Shown in pieces: positions 18,950 through 27,800 of a DNA stretch of 64,000 bases. A model generated the notes under the pieces. The model was not told where the DNA came from, ran no database searches, and worked only from the letters and a program-made list of their open reading frames with translations. A program made the position numbers and the translations under genes. The number at the start of each line of letters is the position of its first letter. Within the stretch, counting starts at the first letter, position 1. Origin of the DNA: Xanthobacter autotrophicus (GTDB taxonomy: Bacteria > Pseudomonadota > Alphaproteobacteria > Rhizobiales > Xanthobacteraceae); assembly GCF_005871085.1 (NCBI RefSeq), contig NZ_VAUP01000042.1, positions 160,650 to 224,649 of the forward strand, read 5' to 3'.

Positions 18950-19282
18950 TCACGCCGCCGGGGCGGCGGAAGCAGAGATCGCCGCGGGCCGATATCCCAC
19001 GCTGGGCGAACATTGTTTTATGGTGATATCAGACAAAACGACTTTGCCATCCCGATCGCCAGTAACGACGATACTGTCGGCGGAGCAGTCGTTCGGCAGC
19101 GGGAAAACGACGCAAAACTGTCCCGCCTGGATGCCAGGGGGGGGATTACTTGCAGCCGGGACCACATGTCCGGATCCCACGAGAATGCGGTCGTCCTGGC
19201 CATGAGGACGACACCAGACAAAGGCGATATCGGCGCTGTCGTGCGGATCGAGACCCGAGACGCTGAAAAATGTGCCATTCAT
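18950..19282 (-). CDS. Small protein upstream of the collagen-like gene, unknown function
   Basis: A 110-aa protein starting MNGTFFSVSGLDPHD at ATG 19282, with GGAGG nine bases upstream. It looks like a compact beta-rich domain (FVWCRPHGQDDRILVGSGHVV, then DSIVVTGDRDGKVVLSDI) with three cysteines and an alanine-rich tail. It has no signal peptide. It lies 94 bases ahead of the collagen-like gene on the same strand and so is probably the first gene of that transcript. It could be a cofactor, chaperone or second exported subunit. I do not recognise the family. Confidence 0.6.
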   Translation of the reverse strand: MNGTFFSVSGLDPHDSADIAFVWCRPHGQDDRILVGSGHVVPAASNPPPGIQAGQFCVVFPLPNDCSADSIVVTGDRDGKVVLSDITIKQCSPSVGYRPAAISASAAPAA

Positions 19283-19783
19283 GTTGAGGGACCTCCATGA
19301 TTTGCTCGCGGACAAGTATTAACGCAAGCCATTTGTTCACTTCGGGGCACACATCTGTATAGAGCGATCAACACACGACTGCGTGCGACAAGCTCAAGCT
19401 GTGCGCGACTGGAAACATTTTGTTAAGAAAATCCTAGCCCCCTTCTTGGGGACGTCTGAGCAGATTTGCTCACACAGCGACAGAAACGATAAATAAACAC
19501 GCATGGAGGTAGTATTTACCCGCACTTGAGACGCACAGCAGACTTCTGATGCCAAAAGAATGATCATCCAGTGCCTGCCAGACGCGGCAAGCCTGGAAAA
19601 GCCATTGCAAAGCTGACATGGGCGGACATGCGGATTGCACCGGGAACAGCGCCGCCCCCCTTGCAATGGCCGAAGATGTCGCGCGGCCAGCTCCGCCGGC
19701 GGAACAACCTCCACACATGCGGCGCCAATGCCCTTTCGAAGACGCCGAAGGAGGTGCTAGAAATGATCGTTCGATAAAGACGG
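19283..19783. other. Divergent intergenic region between collagen-like operon and TetR gene
   Basis: About 500 bases, AT-rich on the left (19300-19560), with no convincing gene. It should hold the leftward promoter for the collagen-like operon and the rightward promoter for the TetR gene; no clear consensus boxes could be fixed for either. Near 19763 a strong ribosome site (AAGGAGG, 19748-19754) precedes a four-codon frame, ATG ATC GTT CGA TAA, in frame with the TetR gene seven bases later. Confidence 0.5.
19766..19775. promoter_or_regulatory. Candidate TetR operator, upstream copy
   Basis: ATCGTTCGAT lies 8 bases before the TetR start codon. The same ten bases occur in the opposite orientation (ATCGAACGAT, 20479-20488) just after the TetR gene, ahead of the monooxygenase promoter. 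Two copies of a near-palindrome flanking a TetR gene and facing its likely target suggest a shared operator. Confidence 0.5.
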
Positions 19784-20479
19784 ATGACCGCCTTGCCTGC
19801 ACCCAAAGTCCAGTCGCCGCCGCGACGCCGCCTCTCGCCCGCGGAGCGGGAGCGGGACATCGTCGCCGGCGCGGTCGCTTTCTTTGCCGAACACGGCTTC
19901 GACGGTGCCACGCGCGATCTCGCGCGGCGGCTCGGCATCACCCAGCCTTTGCTCTACCGCTATTTTCCCGGCAAGGACGCGCTGCTCGACCGGGTCTACC
20001 AGGAGGTCTACCAAAGCCGCTGGCGGACCGAGTGGGAGACGGAGATCGCGGACCGCTCCGTATCCATTGATGAGCGCCTCAAGCGCTTCTACCGGGCCTA
20101 TGCTGCCCTGATCCAGACCTATGAATGGGTGCGGCTGTTCATGTTTGCCGGGCTCAAGGGTCTCGACTTCAACAGTCGCTACCTCGCCTTCCTGCGGGCC
20201 CGCCTCTTCGACCGGATCGTGATGGAGATCCGCGCCGCCCACGGCCTCGACGAGACCGCGCCGGTCACGGAGGCGGAGATCGAGCTGATATGGTCGCTCC
20301 ACGCAGCGATCTTTTATATCGGCGTGCGCAAGTTCATCTACGGCATGCCCATTCCCGCCGATCTCGATGCCGACATCGACTTCAAGGTCAATGCATTCCT
20401 CCACGGCGCCCCGGCCGCCTTCGCCGCGGTGCTTCCGCAGCCGGCACTGGCCGGGAAGGCCGGGGCACGCAAAAAATAA
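19784..20479 (+). CDS. TetR/AcrR-family transcriptional regulator
   Basis: A 231-aa repressor-type protein. An N-terminal helix-turn-helix (about residues 22-70: IVAGAVAFFAEHGFDGAT, LARRLGITQPLLYRYFPGK) is followed by a helical ligand-binding and dimer domain. It is immediately upstream of, and in the same direction as, the FAD monooxygenase-transporter-cupin cluster, so it very likely controls that cluster and itself. The start codon at 19784 has only a weak ribosome site; translation may depend on re-initiation after a four-codon frame ending at 19777. The inducer is unknown, presumably the substrate of the monooxygenase pathway. Confidence 0.92.
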   Translation: MTALPAPKVQSPPRRRLSPAERERDIVAGAVAFFAEHGFDGATRDLARRLGITQPLLYRYFPGKDALLDRVYQEVYQSRWRTEWETEIADRSVSIDERLKRFYRAYAALIQTYEWVRLFMFAGLKGLDFNSRYLAFLRARLFDRIVMEIRAAHGLDETAPVTEAEIELIWSLHAAIFYIGVRKFIYGMPIPADLDADIDFKVNAFLHGAPAAFAAVLPQPALAGKAGARKK

Positions 20480-20548
20480 TCGAACGATAAATTAGAGTTG
20501 ACGCCGGCCGGACCGCGCGCCACTATCTATCATCCGATAAATATCGGA
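20479..20548 (+). promoter_or_regulatory. Promoter and operators of the monooxygenase operon
   Basis: TTGACG (20498-20503) and CACTAT (20521-20526) are 17 bases apart, a plausible sigma-70-type promoter. ATCGAACGAT (20479-20488) lies just upstream of the -35 box, and the inverted repeat TCCGATAAATATCGGA (20533-20548) just downstream of the -10 box. Both share the CGAT core with the site in front of the TetR gene, an arrangement expected for repression by the neighbouring regulator. Confidence 0.5.
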
Positions 20549-20675
20549 CGGGCACCGCAGGACTGGCAAAGCCGGCCGACGGGGGCTCGACGCCATCAAC
20601 ACATAACGGCACGTGCGAACCGGAAGGTCGTCCGAACTCGACATCCGGCGCCGGCGGAGCCGAGGGAGAATACCC

Positions 20676-21938
20676 ATGCCAGGAGACAGCACCGGCGGCG
20701 GGCTGGACCGCGCGCCGAAGCGGAAACGCGCCATCATCATCGGCGGCTCAATCTGCGGGCTTTTCACCGCGCTCCTGCTGCGCAGGTCGGGCTGGGACGT
20801 GGCTGTGTTCGAGCGCATCGGCAGCGAGCTTGCCGGCCGCGGCGCCGGCATCGTGACCCACCCCGAGATGTTCGATGTCATCGCCCGGACAGGCATCGAC
20901 GTCACCGAGGCGCGCGTGGGCGTGGGCGTCAGCGGCCGGCGGGTCTTCGACCGCGAGGGGCGGCTCGCCGGGCAGCTCGACCTGCCGCAGGTGCTCACAT
21001 CCTGGGGCCATCTCTATCGCCTGCTGCGCTCCGCCTTGCCGGACGGCACCTATCACCACGGTCGCAATCTGGTGTCGGTGGAGGATCGTGCCGATGCCGT
21101 GCGGGCGCATTTCGCCGACGGCTCCACCGAGGAGGCCGACCTCCTCGTGGGCGCAGACGGGCTGTTCTCCACGGTCAGGGCGGCGTTCCTGCCCGAGGCC
21201 CAGCCCACCTATGCCGGCTATGTCGCCTGGCGGGGGCTGGTCGATGAGGCTGCTCTCTCAGCCGCGACCCGGGCAGCCCTTTGCGGCCACTTCTCCTTCA
21301 GCCTGCCCCCGGGCGAACAGATGCTCGGCTATCCCGTGGCCGGCGCGGACGAGCAGCTCGAAGACGGCCACCGACGCTACAATTTCGTCTGGTACCGGCC
21401 CGCGGCCAGCGACGGACAGCTCGCCGACCTCCTCACCAACGTGGATGGGAAACGCCACCCGCTTTCCATTCCCCCCCACCTCATCCGGCCGGAGGTGGTC
21501 GCCGCCATGCGGGCCGACGCGCGCCGCCTGCTGGCCCCGCAGTTCGCCGAAGTGGTGGAGCGCACGCCGCAGCCCTTCCTGCAGGCGATCCAGGATCTGG
21601 AGACGCCGCGCATGCGGCTCGGGCCCCATGTGGTGATCCTGGGCGATGCCGCCTTCGTCGCCCGGCCCCACGTGGGCATGGGCGTGACCAAGGCGGCCGC
21701 GGACGCCGCCGCCCTCGTGTCGGCCCTCGACGATGGCAGCGACGTGGAGGCCGCGCTCGCCGCCTTCGAGGCGCGCCGGCTTTCCTTCGGCCGGGCCGTG
21801 GTCCAGCGGGCACGGCACCTGGGCGCCTACATGCAGGCCCAGATTCTCGACGCGGATGAGCGGGCGCGCGCCGAGCGGCACCGTCGTCCCGAGGCCGTCA
21901 TGAGCGAAACCGCCGTCGCCACGGGGATCGCCGCATGA
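20676..21938 (+). CDS. FAD-dependent monooxygenase (dihydroxypyridine hydroxylase-like)
   Basis: A 420-aa flavoprotein hydroxylase of the PHBH type. It shows the N-terminal nucleotide fold [18 protein letters not shown], the central DG motif [11 protein letters not shown] and the GD motif [21 protein letters not shown]. Such enzymes use FAD, NAD(P)H and O2 to hydroxylate aromatic or heteroaromatic rings; overall style is closest to 2,6-dihydroxypyridine 3-hydroxylases, but the substrate is not fixed by the sequence. ATG 20676 follows GAGGGAG. The stop overlaps the DUF485 gene start by 4 bases, showing an operon with the symporter and cupin. A relative is encoded at 38314-39429. Confidence 0.85.
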   Translation: MPGDSTGGGLDRAPKRKRAIIIGGSICGLFTALLLRRSGWDVAVFERIGSELAGRGAGIVTHPEMFDVIARTGIDVTEARVGVGVSGRRVFDREGRLAGQLDLPQVLTSWGHLYRLLRSALPDGTYHHGRNLVSVEDRADAVRAHFADGSTEEADLLVGADGLFSTVRAAFLPEAQPTYAGYVAWRGLVDEAALSAATRAALCGHFSFSLPPGEQMLGYPVAGADEQLEDGHRRYNFVWYRPAASDGQLADLLTNVDGKRHPLSIPPHLIRPEVVAAMRADARRLLAPQFAEVVERTPQPFLQAIQDLETPRMRLGPHVVILGDAAFVARPHVGMGVTKAAADAAALVSALDDGSDVEAALAAFEARRLSFGRAVVQRARHLGAYMQAQILDADERARAERHRRPEAVMSETAVATGIAA

Positions 21939-22291
21939 AACACGTCAATGTCTGCCCCACGCGGTACGTGTCGGCCCCGCAGGATATCGCGGCTCGCATC
22001 GAAACCATTCGCCGCAACCCCAACTTCCGGCGCCTCGCCTCCGCCCGGACCCGCCTGGGTCTCTCGCTGGCCACGACCATGGCCACGCTTTACTTCGCCT
22101 ACATCCTGACCGTGGCGCTGGCACCCGGCGCGCTCGGCACGCCTGTGCTGCCCGGCGCGGTCACCACCTGGGGGATCCTGGCCGGGGTCGGACTGCTGAG
22201 CCTCGGCTTCGTGCTGACGGCGATCTATGTAGCCGTCGCCAATCGTCATTTCGATCATCTGACGACGCGCCTCGAGGAGGAGATGCAATGA
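21935..22291 (+). CDS. DUF485 membrane protein
   Basis: A 118-aa protein with a soluble N-terminus and two membrane helices (about 48-70 and 82-105), matching the DUF485 family that is nearly always encoded just before acetate/pyruvate-type sodium:solute symporters (YjcH beside ActP). It overlaps both neighbours by 4 bases (ATGA), so translation is tightly coupled. It is presumed to be an accessory subunit or assembly factor for the symporter. The N-terminal extension with a cysteine and [13 protein letters not shown] is longer than in minimal family members. Confidence 0.85.
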   Translation: MKHVNVCPTRYVSAPQDIAARIETIRRNPNFRRLASARTRLGLSLATTMATLYFAYILTVALAPGALGTPVLPGAVTTWGILAGVGLLSLGFVLTAIYVAVANRHFDHLTTRLEEEMQ

Positions 22292-23952
22292 AAGCCGGAA
22301 CGCTCCTTTATCCAGGCTTCTCGGCCTGCATCGTTGTCCTCGCCTCGGCCGTTCCAGCGGCGGCGGCAGGCGCCATCGCGGAAGGCGGAAGCCGGCAGCC
22401 GTTGAATCCGGTCGCCATCGGCCTGTTCCTTCTGTTCGTGGCGGTCAGTCTCGGCGTAACCTGGTGGGCCGCCCGCAAGGGTACCGGCGGCGCGCAAGAC
22501 TATTACGCCGCCGGTGGCGGCCTCAGCGGCTTCAAGAACGGCCTGGCCATAGCCGGAGACTATACTTCGGCAGCGACATTCCTCGGCGTGACCGCTCTGG
22601 TCTACAGCTCTGGCTATGACGGCATGATCTATGCAATCGGGTTCCTGGTGGGCTTCCCGATGATATTGTTCCTCATCGCGGAGCCGCTGCGCAACCTTGG
22701 ACGCTATACCTTCGCCGACGTGGTGGCCTACCGGCTCTCGGAAGTGCCGGTGCGCGTGGTGGCGGCCACCAACACGCTGGTCATCGTGCTGCTCTACCTC
22801 ATCGCCCAGATGGTGGGGGCCGGCAAGCTCATCGAACTGCTCTTCGGCCTGCCCTACTGGGCCGCGGTGGGCCTCGTGGGCCTGTTGATGATGGCTTATG
22901 TCACCTTCGGCGGCATGCTCGCCACCACCTGGGTGCAGATCATCAAGGCGGTGTTGCTGCTCACCGGCTCGGTGGTGATGTCGGTCCTCATCCTCGCCCG
23001 GTTCGGCTTCAGCGTGGAAACGCTGTTCGCCCACGCCGTGGCGCTGCACCCGAAGGGCGTCGCCATCATGGCGCCCGGCGGGCTGGTGAAAGATCCCGTG
23101 TCGGCCATCTCTCTCGGCATCGCCCTTGTGTTCGGAACGGCCGGCCTGCCCCACATCCTGATGCGCTTCTTCACCGTGACCGATGCGCGGCAGGCGCGGG
23201 CATCGGTCCTGGTGGCCACCGGCTTCATCAGCATTTTCTACACGCTGCTGTTCGTCCTCGGCTTCGGCGCCATCGCCGTGGTGATGGCGGATTCCGGCTT
23301 CAAGGATGCGTCGGGGGCGGTGATCGGCGGCACCAACATGGTTGCCCTGCATCTTGCCAACGCCCTCGGCGGCTCGGTGCTGCTGGGCTTCATCTCGGCG
23401 GTGGCCTTCGCAACCATCCTCGCGGTGGTTTCGGGCCTCACCATCGCCGGGGCATCGGCGGCGAGCCACGATCTCTACGCCCGCGTCATCCGCCGCGGCG
23501 CCGCATCCGAGCAGGAGGAGGTGCGGGTCTCGAAGGCGGCGGCGGTGCTCATCAGCGTGCTCGCCATGGGGTTCGGCCTGCTGTTCGAGAACCAGAACAT
23601 TGCGTTCATGGTGGGGCTCGTGTTCGCCGTCGCGGCGAGCGCGAACTTCCCGGTGATCGTTCTGTCGGTGTCGTGGCCCGGCCTGTCCACCCGTGGGGCG
23701 GTGTCCGGATCGGTGACGGGGCTGGTGGTTGCGCTGGTGCTGGTGGCCCTGAGCCCGAGCGTGTGGACGGCGACGTTGAAGCTCGGGCCGGCGCCATTCC
23801 CCTATGACAATCCGGCGCTCTTCTCCGTGCCGCTGGCCTTCCTGGTCTCGATCTGCGTGTCGCTGGCGGACCGCAGCGCGGCGGCGCAGCGGGTGCGGGC
23901 GGCCTTCCCCGCGCAGCATGTGAGGGCCCAGACCGGCTTCGCCCTCGACTGA
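22288..23952 (+). CDS. Sodium:solute symporter, ActP-like cation/carboxylate transporter
   Basis: A 554-aa SSS-family transporter with a signal-like first helix and about 13 membrane segments. Family landmarks include [30 protein letters not shown], split here as DYYAAGGG and [11 protein letters not shown], plus [13 protein letters not shown]. The family imports acetate, pyruvate and other small monocarboxylates with cations. Lying between DUF485 and a cupin gene, and behind a ring hydroxylase, it probably takes up an acid that the pathway consumes or releases. The acetate-permease name is not assigned because the substrate cannot be told from sequence. Confidence 0.88.
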   Translation: MKAGTLLYPGFSACIVVLASAVPAAAAGAIAEGGSRQPLNPVAIGLFLLFVAVSLGVTWWAARKGTGGAQDYYAAGGGLSGFKNGLAIAGDYTSAATFLGVTALVYSSGYDGMIYAIGFLVGFPMILFLIAEPLRNLGRYTFADVVAYRLSEVPVRVVAATNTLVIVLLYLIAQMVGAGKLIELLFGLPYWAAVGLVGLLMMAYVTFGGMLATTWVQIIKAVLLLTGSVVMSVLILARFGFSVETLFAHAVALHPKGVAIMAPGGLVKDPVSAISLGIALVFGTAGLPHILMRFFTVTDARQARASVLVATGFISIFYTLLFVLGFGAIAVVMADSGFKDASGAVIGGTNMVALHLANALGGSVLLGFISAVAFATILAVVSGLTIAGASAASHDLYARVIRRGAASEQEEVRVSKAAAVLISVLAMGFGLLFENQNIAFMVGLVFAVAASANFPVIVLSVSWPGLSTRGAVSGSVTGLVVALVLVALSPSVWTATLKLGPAPFPYDNPALFSVPLAFLVSICVSLADRSAAAQRVRAAFPAQHVRAQTGFALD

Positions 23953-23979
23953 CGCGCTCATACTCCAAGGAGATGCGAC

Positions 23980-24387
23980 ATGACCACGACGAGCTATGCC
24001 ACAGTCGAAGCCCCGCTGGACTGGCCCGAAGCGCTGCGGGCCGACCTCCATGCCAGCCGGGGCAACGGCCGCGTCGGCAGCCGCCTCGTATCCCAGAGCG
24101 ACCGGGTGCGGGTGTGGCACCTCAGTCTCAGGCCTGGAGAGCGGATCGGCTTCCACACCCATGTGCTCGACTATTTCTGGACGGCGGTGACCGGAGGGCG
24201 CGCCCGCTCCCATTATGCGGACGGGCGCGTGGCCGAGGTCACCTATGATCCGGGCGATACCAAGCATCACCATTTCGCCACCGGCGACTTCATGATGCAC
24301 GATCTGACCAATATCGGCGATACCGAGCTCGTCTTCACGACTGTCGAATTCCTCGACAGCGCGAACACTCCCCTGGACGTCGACTAG
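23980..24387 (+). CDS. Cupin-domain protein
   Basis: A 135-aa single-domain beta-barrel protein. The first cupin motif reads as LRPGERIGFHTHVLDYFWTA with metal-binding-type histidines, and the second region contains GDTKHHHF and GDFMMHDLTNIGDTEL. The start at 23980 follows AAGGAG. It closes the monooxygenase-transporter operon. Such small cupins act as dioxygenases, isomerases or ligand sensors in catabolic pathways; which applies here is not clear. It is probably cytoplasmic, with no signal peptide. Confidence 0.8.
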   Translation: MTTTSYATVEAPLDWPEALRADLHASRGNGRVGSRLVSQSDRVRVWHLSLRPGERIGFHTHVLDYFWTAVTGGRARSHYADGRVAEVTYDPGDTKHHHFATGDFMMHDLTNIGDTELVFTTVEFLDSANTPLDVD

Positions 24388-24513
24388 CGTCTTCTGGTTC
24401 ACGCCCCTTCGGCGTGGCCATTATGCAATGTCGTGAGCGGAGATATGCGTCGTTCGCGACCTTGCCGAGCTGAGGGACGTCATGGGCGTGTTCGCCGGTG
24501 ACGTCCGCCGTTC

Positions 24514-24575
24514 CCCAAGGCAGTCCCCGAGGCAATCCCGACGGCAGTCCCGAAGGCGTTCTCCGAGGGGATCAG
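24514..24575. repeat. Imperfect 12-base tandem repeats before the giant kinase gene
   Basis: Four to five adjacent copies of a 12-base unit like CCGAGGCAGTCC lie in the 419-base gap before the large sensor gene. The frame of that gene is open through them (Pro-x-Gly-x repeats), but a start there has no ribosome site. The rest of the 24388-24806 gap shows no gene. Confidence 0.6.
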
Positions 24576-24806
24576 GGGCGTTCAGCCGCAATGATCCTGT
24601 GCAGCGGGCATCAGATCCGCCTTTCGTTCCAAGAAACGACACTCCTGTTCAAGATCGAGGCCTGCGACCGGAATAATGTTCTCACCCAGCGGCACAGGCG
24701 GATCGTGGCCGAGCACGCGGCAGCCAATCGGAAGGAAGCACGCAATGGACCGACCTCATCGTCCGCTCTCGCCAGCCGTTTGCCGCGCCACCGCCGCGCG
24801 GAGGCG

Positions 24807-27800
24807 ATGATGGATCGGCGCGTGCGCGAGGCGGGGGAATACGACCGGACCGATCCGACGCACCAGGGCGATAAAGACACGATCACCTTCGGCCACCTCA
24901 CGCTCAGCACCGAGGGCAATGAAGACGGGATCGAGCATGGCCTGGCGCGCAATGATGCGACCGGCCGGCAATGGCGTGTCAGGAGCGCGCCGCGGGGGAG
25001 TGCGGCAGCTGCGGCGCTGGATCGCGAAGCGCTTGTGACCCGGCAGCTTCCGGAGCATCTCGTGGAGGTGCCGCGGCGGCTGGAGCATCGCGATCACGTC
25101 ATCCTCCTCTACCCGGACCACACCTCTACGACACTCGCGGACCTTCCCGCCGACACGCTCACGCTGGAGCGCTTTCTGGATGTCGCCGCTGCCACCGCAG
25201 AGGCGCTATCCAGGCTTCATGGGCTCGGCGTGGTCCACGGCGGCCTGCGGCCGTCATCTGTCCTGGTGGAGGACGAGGGCCGCATCCGTTTCCGGCATTT
25301 TGCCGGCTCGGTCGCGTCGCAGGCGGATCCGCAGGCCGGCGCGGCGGTGCTGTCGCCCGCGACCATGGCCTATGCCGCACCCGAGCAGGCGCGGATCCAT
25401 CGCCCCGCCTGCGATGTGCGAAGCGACCTCTACGCGCTGGGCGTCGTCCTGTACGAGCGCCTCGTCGGGCGCCTTCCGCTGAGCGGGGGAAACGTGGCGG
25501 AGTGGCTGCACGCCCATGTGGCCGTCGACGTGGTGAAGCCGAGCGCCGTGCGCGGCGATGTCCCCGCCGTCGTTGACGACATCCTGCTGAAGCTCGTCGC
25601 CAAGGATCCCGGGCACCGATACCAGAGCGCGGAATCGCTCCAGGCCGACTTGCGCCTGGCCCGCGCCGCGCTCGCCGAGACCGGTGGGATGGCGAGCTTC
25701 GCGCTGGGACGGGGCGACCTCGCGCCGCGGGCGCAAGTGTCGAGGCGCCTGTTTGGTCGCACCTCGGAGCTTGCCGATCTCGTGGGGGCCTTCGAACGGG
25801 TCCGCAAGAGCGGCGAGAGCGAGCTGGTGCTCATCTCCGGCGAGGCGGGCGCCGGCAAATCCGCCCTCGTCGAACAATTGTCGAAGGTGTGGCTTGCGGC
25901 GGATGTTCATTTCGCGGCCGGCAAGAGCGATCTCCTTCAGAAGGGCATTCCCTATGCGCCCTTTGTTCAGGCCCTGCGAACGCTCATCATGCGGCTGCTG
26001 AGTGAGAATACTGCCGTATTGGAAGCCACGCGCGCGCGTCTTGCCGCCGCCCTTGCCGGCTACAGCCGTCTGTTGATCGATCTCGTCCCGGAAGCCGAGT
26101 TCGTTCTCTCCGAAGCCGGCCCGTTGCCCGATGTAACGGCCACCCTGGCGCAGGCGCGCATCGCGCGGGTCATCCTCCAGACCGTGACGGCCGTTGCGAC
26201 GCCTCAGACGCCCCTCGTGCTGTTCCTCGACGACCTGCAATGGCTCGATGCGGCGAGCTTTGGAACCCTGCGGGCCTTCCTGAACGAACCGCCGCCGCAC
26301 GTGCTGCTGATCGGCAGCTATCGCGAAGAAGAACGCGCCCAGCAGCCTGAGCTGCGCGGCCTGCTGCAGGAGGCACGCGGCGGCCGGACACCGGTCAGCG
26401 AGATCAGTCTGCGTCCTCTGTCGAGCGCGGATGCCGCCGAGTTCGTCTCCATCGCGCTGAACAGCTCTCCCGCGGACGTGGGTGCGCTGGCCGAGAGCAT
26501 CTATCGCAAGACCCAGGGCAATGCCTTCTATATCGGCCAGCTTCTGCAGAAGCTCGTCGACGACAAGGTGGTCACATTCGATCCCGAGCGGCAGCGCTGG
26601 AACTGGGATCGGTTGCGGCTCGGCGCGTACGATTCCGTTTCGGAGTTCATGCTGCAGCGGCTCGATGCCCTCAAGCCGGACCAGCGCGCCTTCCTGCGCC
26701 GGCTGGCCTGCGCCGGGGGGCGCTGCCCGGCCGAGCTTTTCCTGCGCCTGCTGGGGCAGGACCCGGCCGAGGTGGAGGCGGTTGCCGCTCCGCTGCTGGA
26801 GTCCGGCCTGCTGCTACGGCGTGAGACCGACTACCTCATCGCCCATGACCGCGTGCTGGAAGCGGCATATGCCCTTACGGCGGAGGACGAGCGGCCCGCC
26901 GAGCACCTCTCCGTTGCACGGCGCATGGTCGAGATGCACGGCGACGCCAACGCCGACTGGGCCTTCAGCATCGCGGCGCAGATCGAGCGGGCCGACCGCG
27001 AGGCGCTCGGCGAGGCGGAGCGGCTGTCCTTCGTGAGGGTCCTGCGGATGGCGGCGCGGCGCGCCCGCAATGCCGGCGCGGTCCCGCAGGCGGCCGGTTA
27101 TCTCGTCATCGCGCGCGACATGATGGAGCCAGGCTGGCGCGAGAGCCATCACGCCCTGTTCGTCGAGGTGGAATGGCTTTATTGCGACAGTCTCCTGGCG
27201 CTTGCGAAGATCGACGAGGCGCTCGTCGCCATCGACAGGCTGCTGGCGCTGGCCGTCCGTCCCGTCGACCGGGCGGATACGTTCCGCCTGAAAGCCATCG
27301 CCCACACTGTCCAGTCAGACTATGAGCGCGCCATAGACGCCGCCCTCGCGGGGCTGGCCCTGCTGGGCGTCGATCTCGAGCGCTCACCTAATGCCGAGCA
27401 ACTCGATCTTGCCTATCGGGCCTGCCGCGCCCGGCTCGACGGCGTCGCCATGCCCGAGCTGCGGGCCCTGCCGGAAATGACCGATCCGTCCATGCGTTCG
27501 GCGCTCGCCCTGCTGCCCACGCTTGCCGCGTCGTTCTTCGTCGAGAGCGGCCTGCGCTTCCTGCATCTGATCCGGATCGTCGAACTCACGCTCGAGCATG
27601 GCACGACGCCGGAATCCGCCTACGGCCTGGCATGGTTCGGTGTTTTCAGCGCACATCATTACGGCGCCTACGAAGACGGCGCGACCTACGCCATGGCAGC
27701 TCATGACATGGTCCAGCGCGACGGCTACGAGGCCCAGCGCACAGCCACGCTGGTCGCGCTCGATCAGATCATCGCCTGGACCCGTCCGCTGGGCTTCGCG

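Noticed and set aside
22255..24402. Minus-strand frame of 715 codons opposite the symporter operon
   Set aside because: It is a shadow of DUF485, symporter and cupin genes, which have coupled starts and family motifs.
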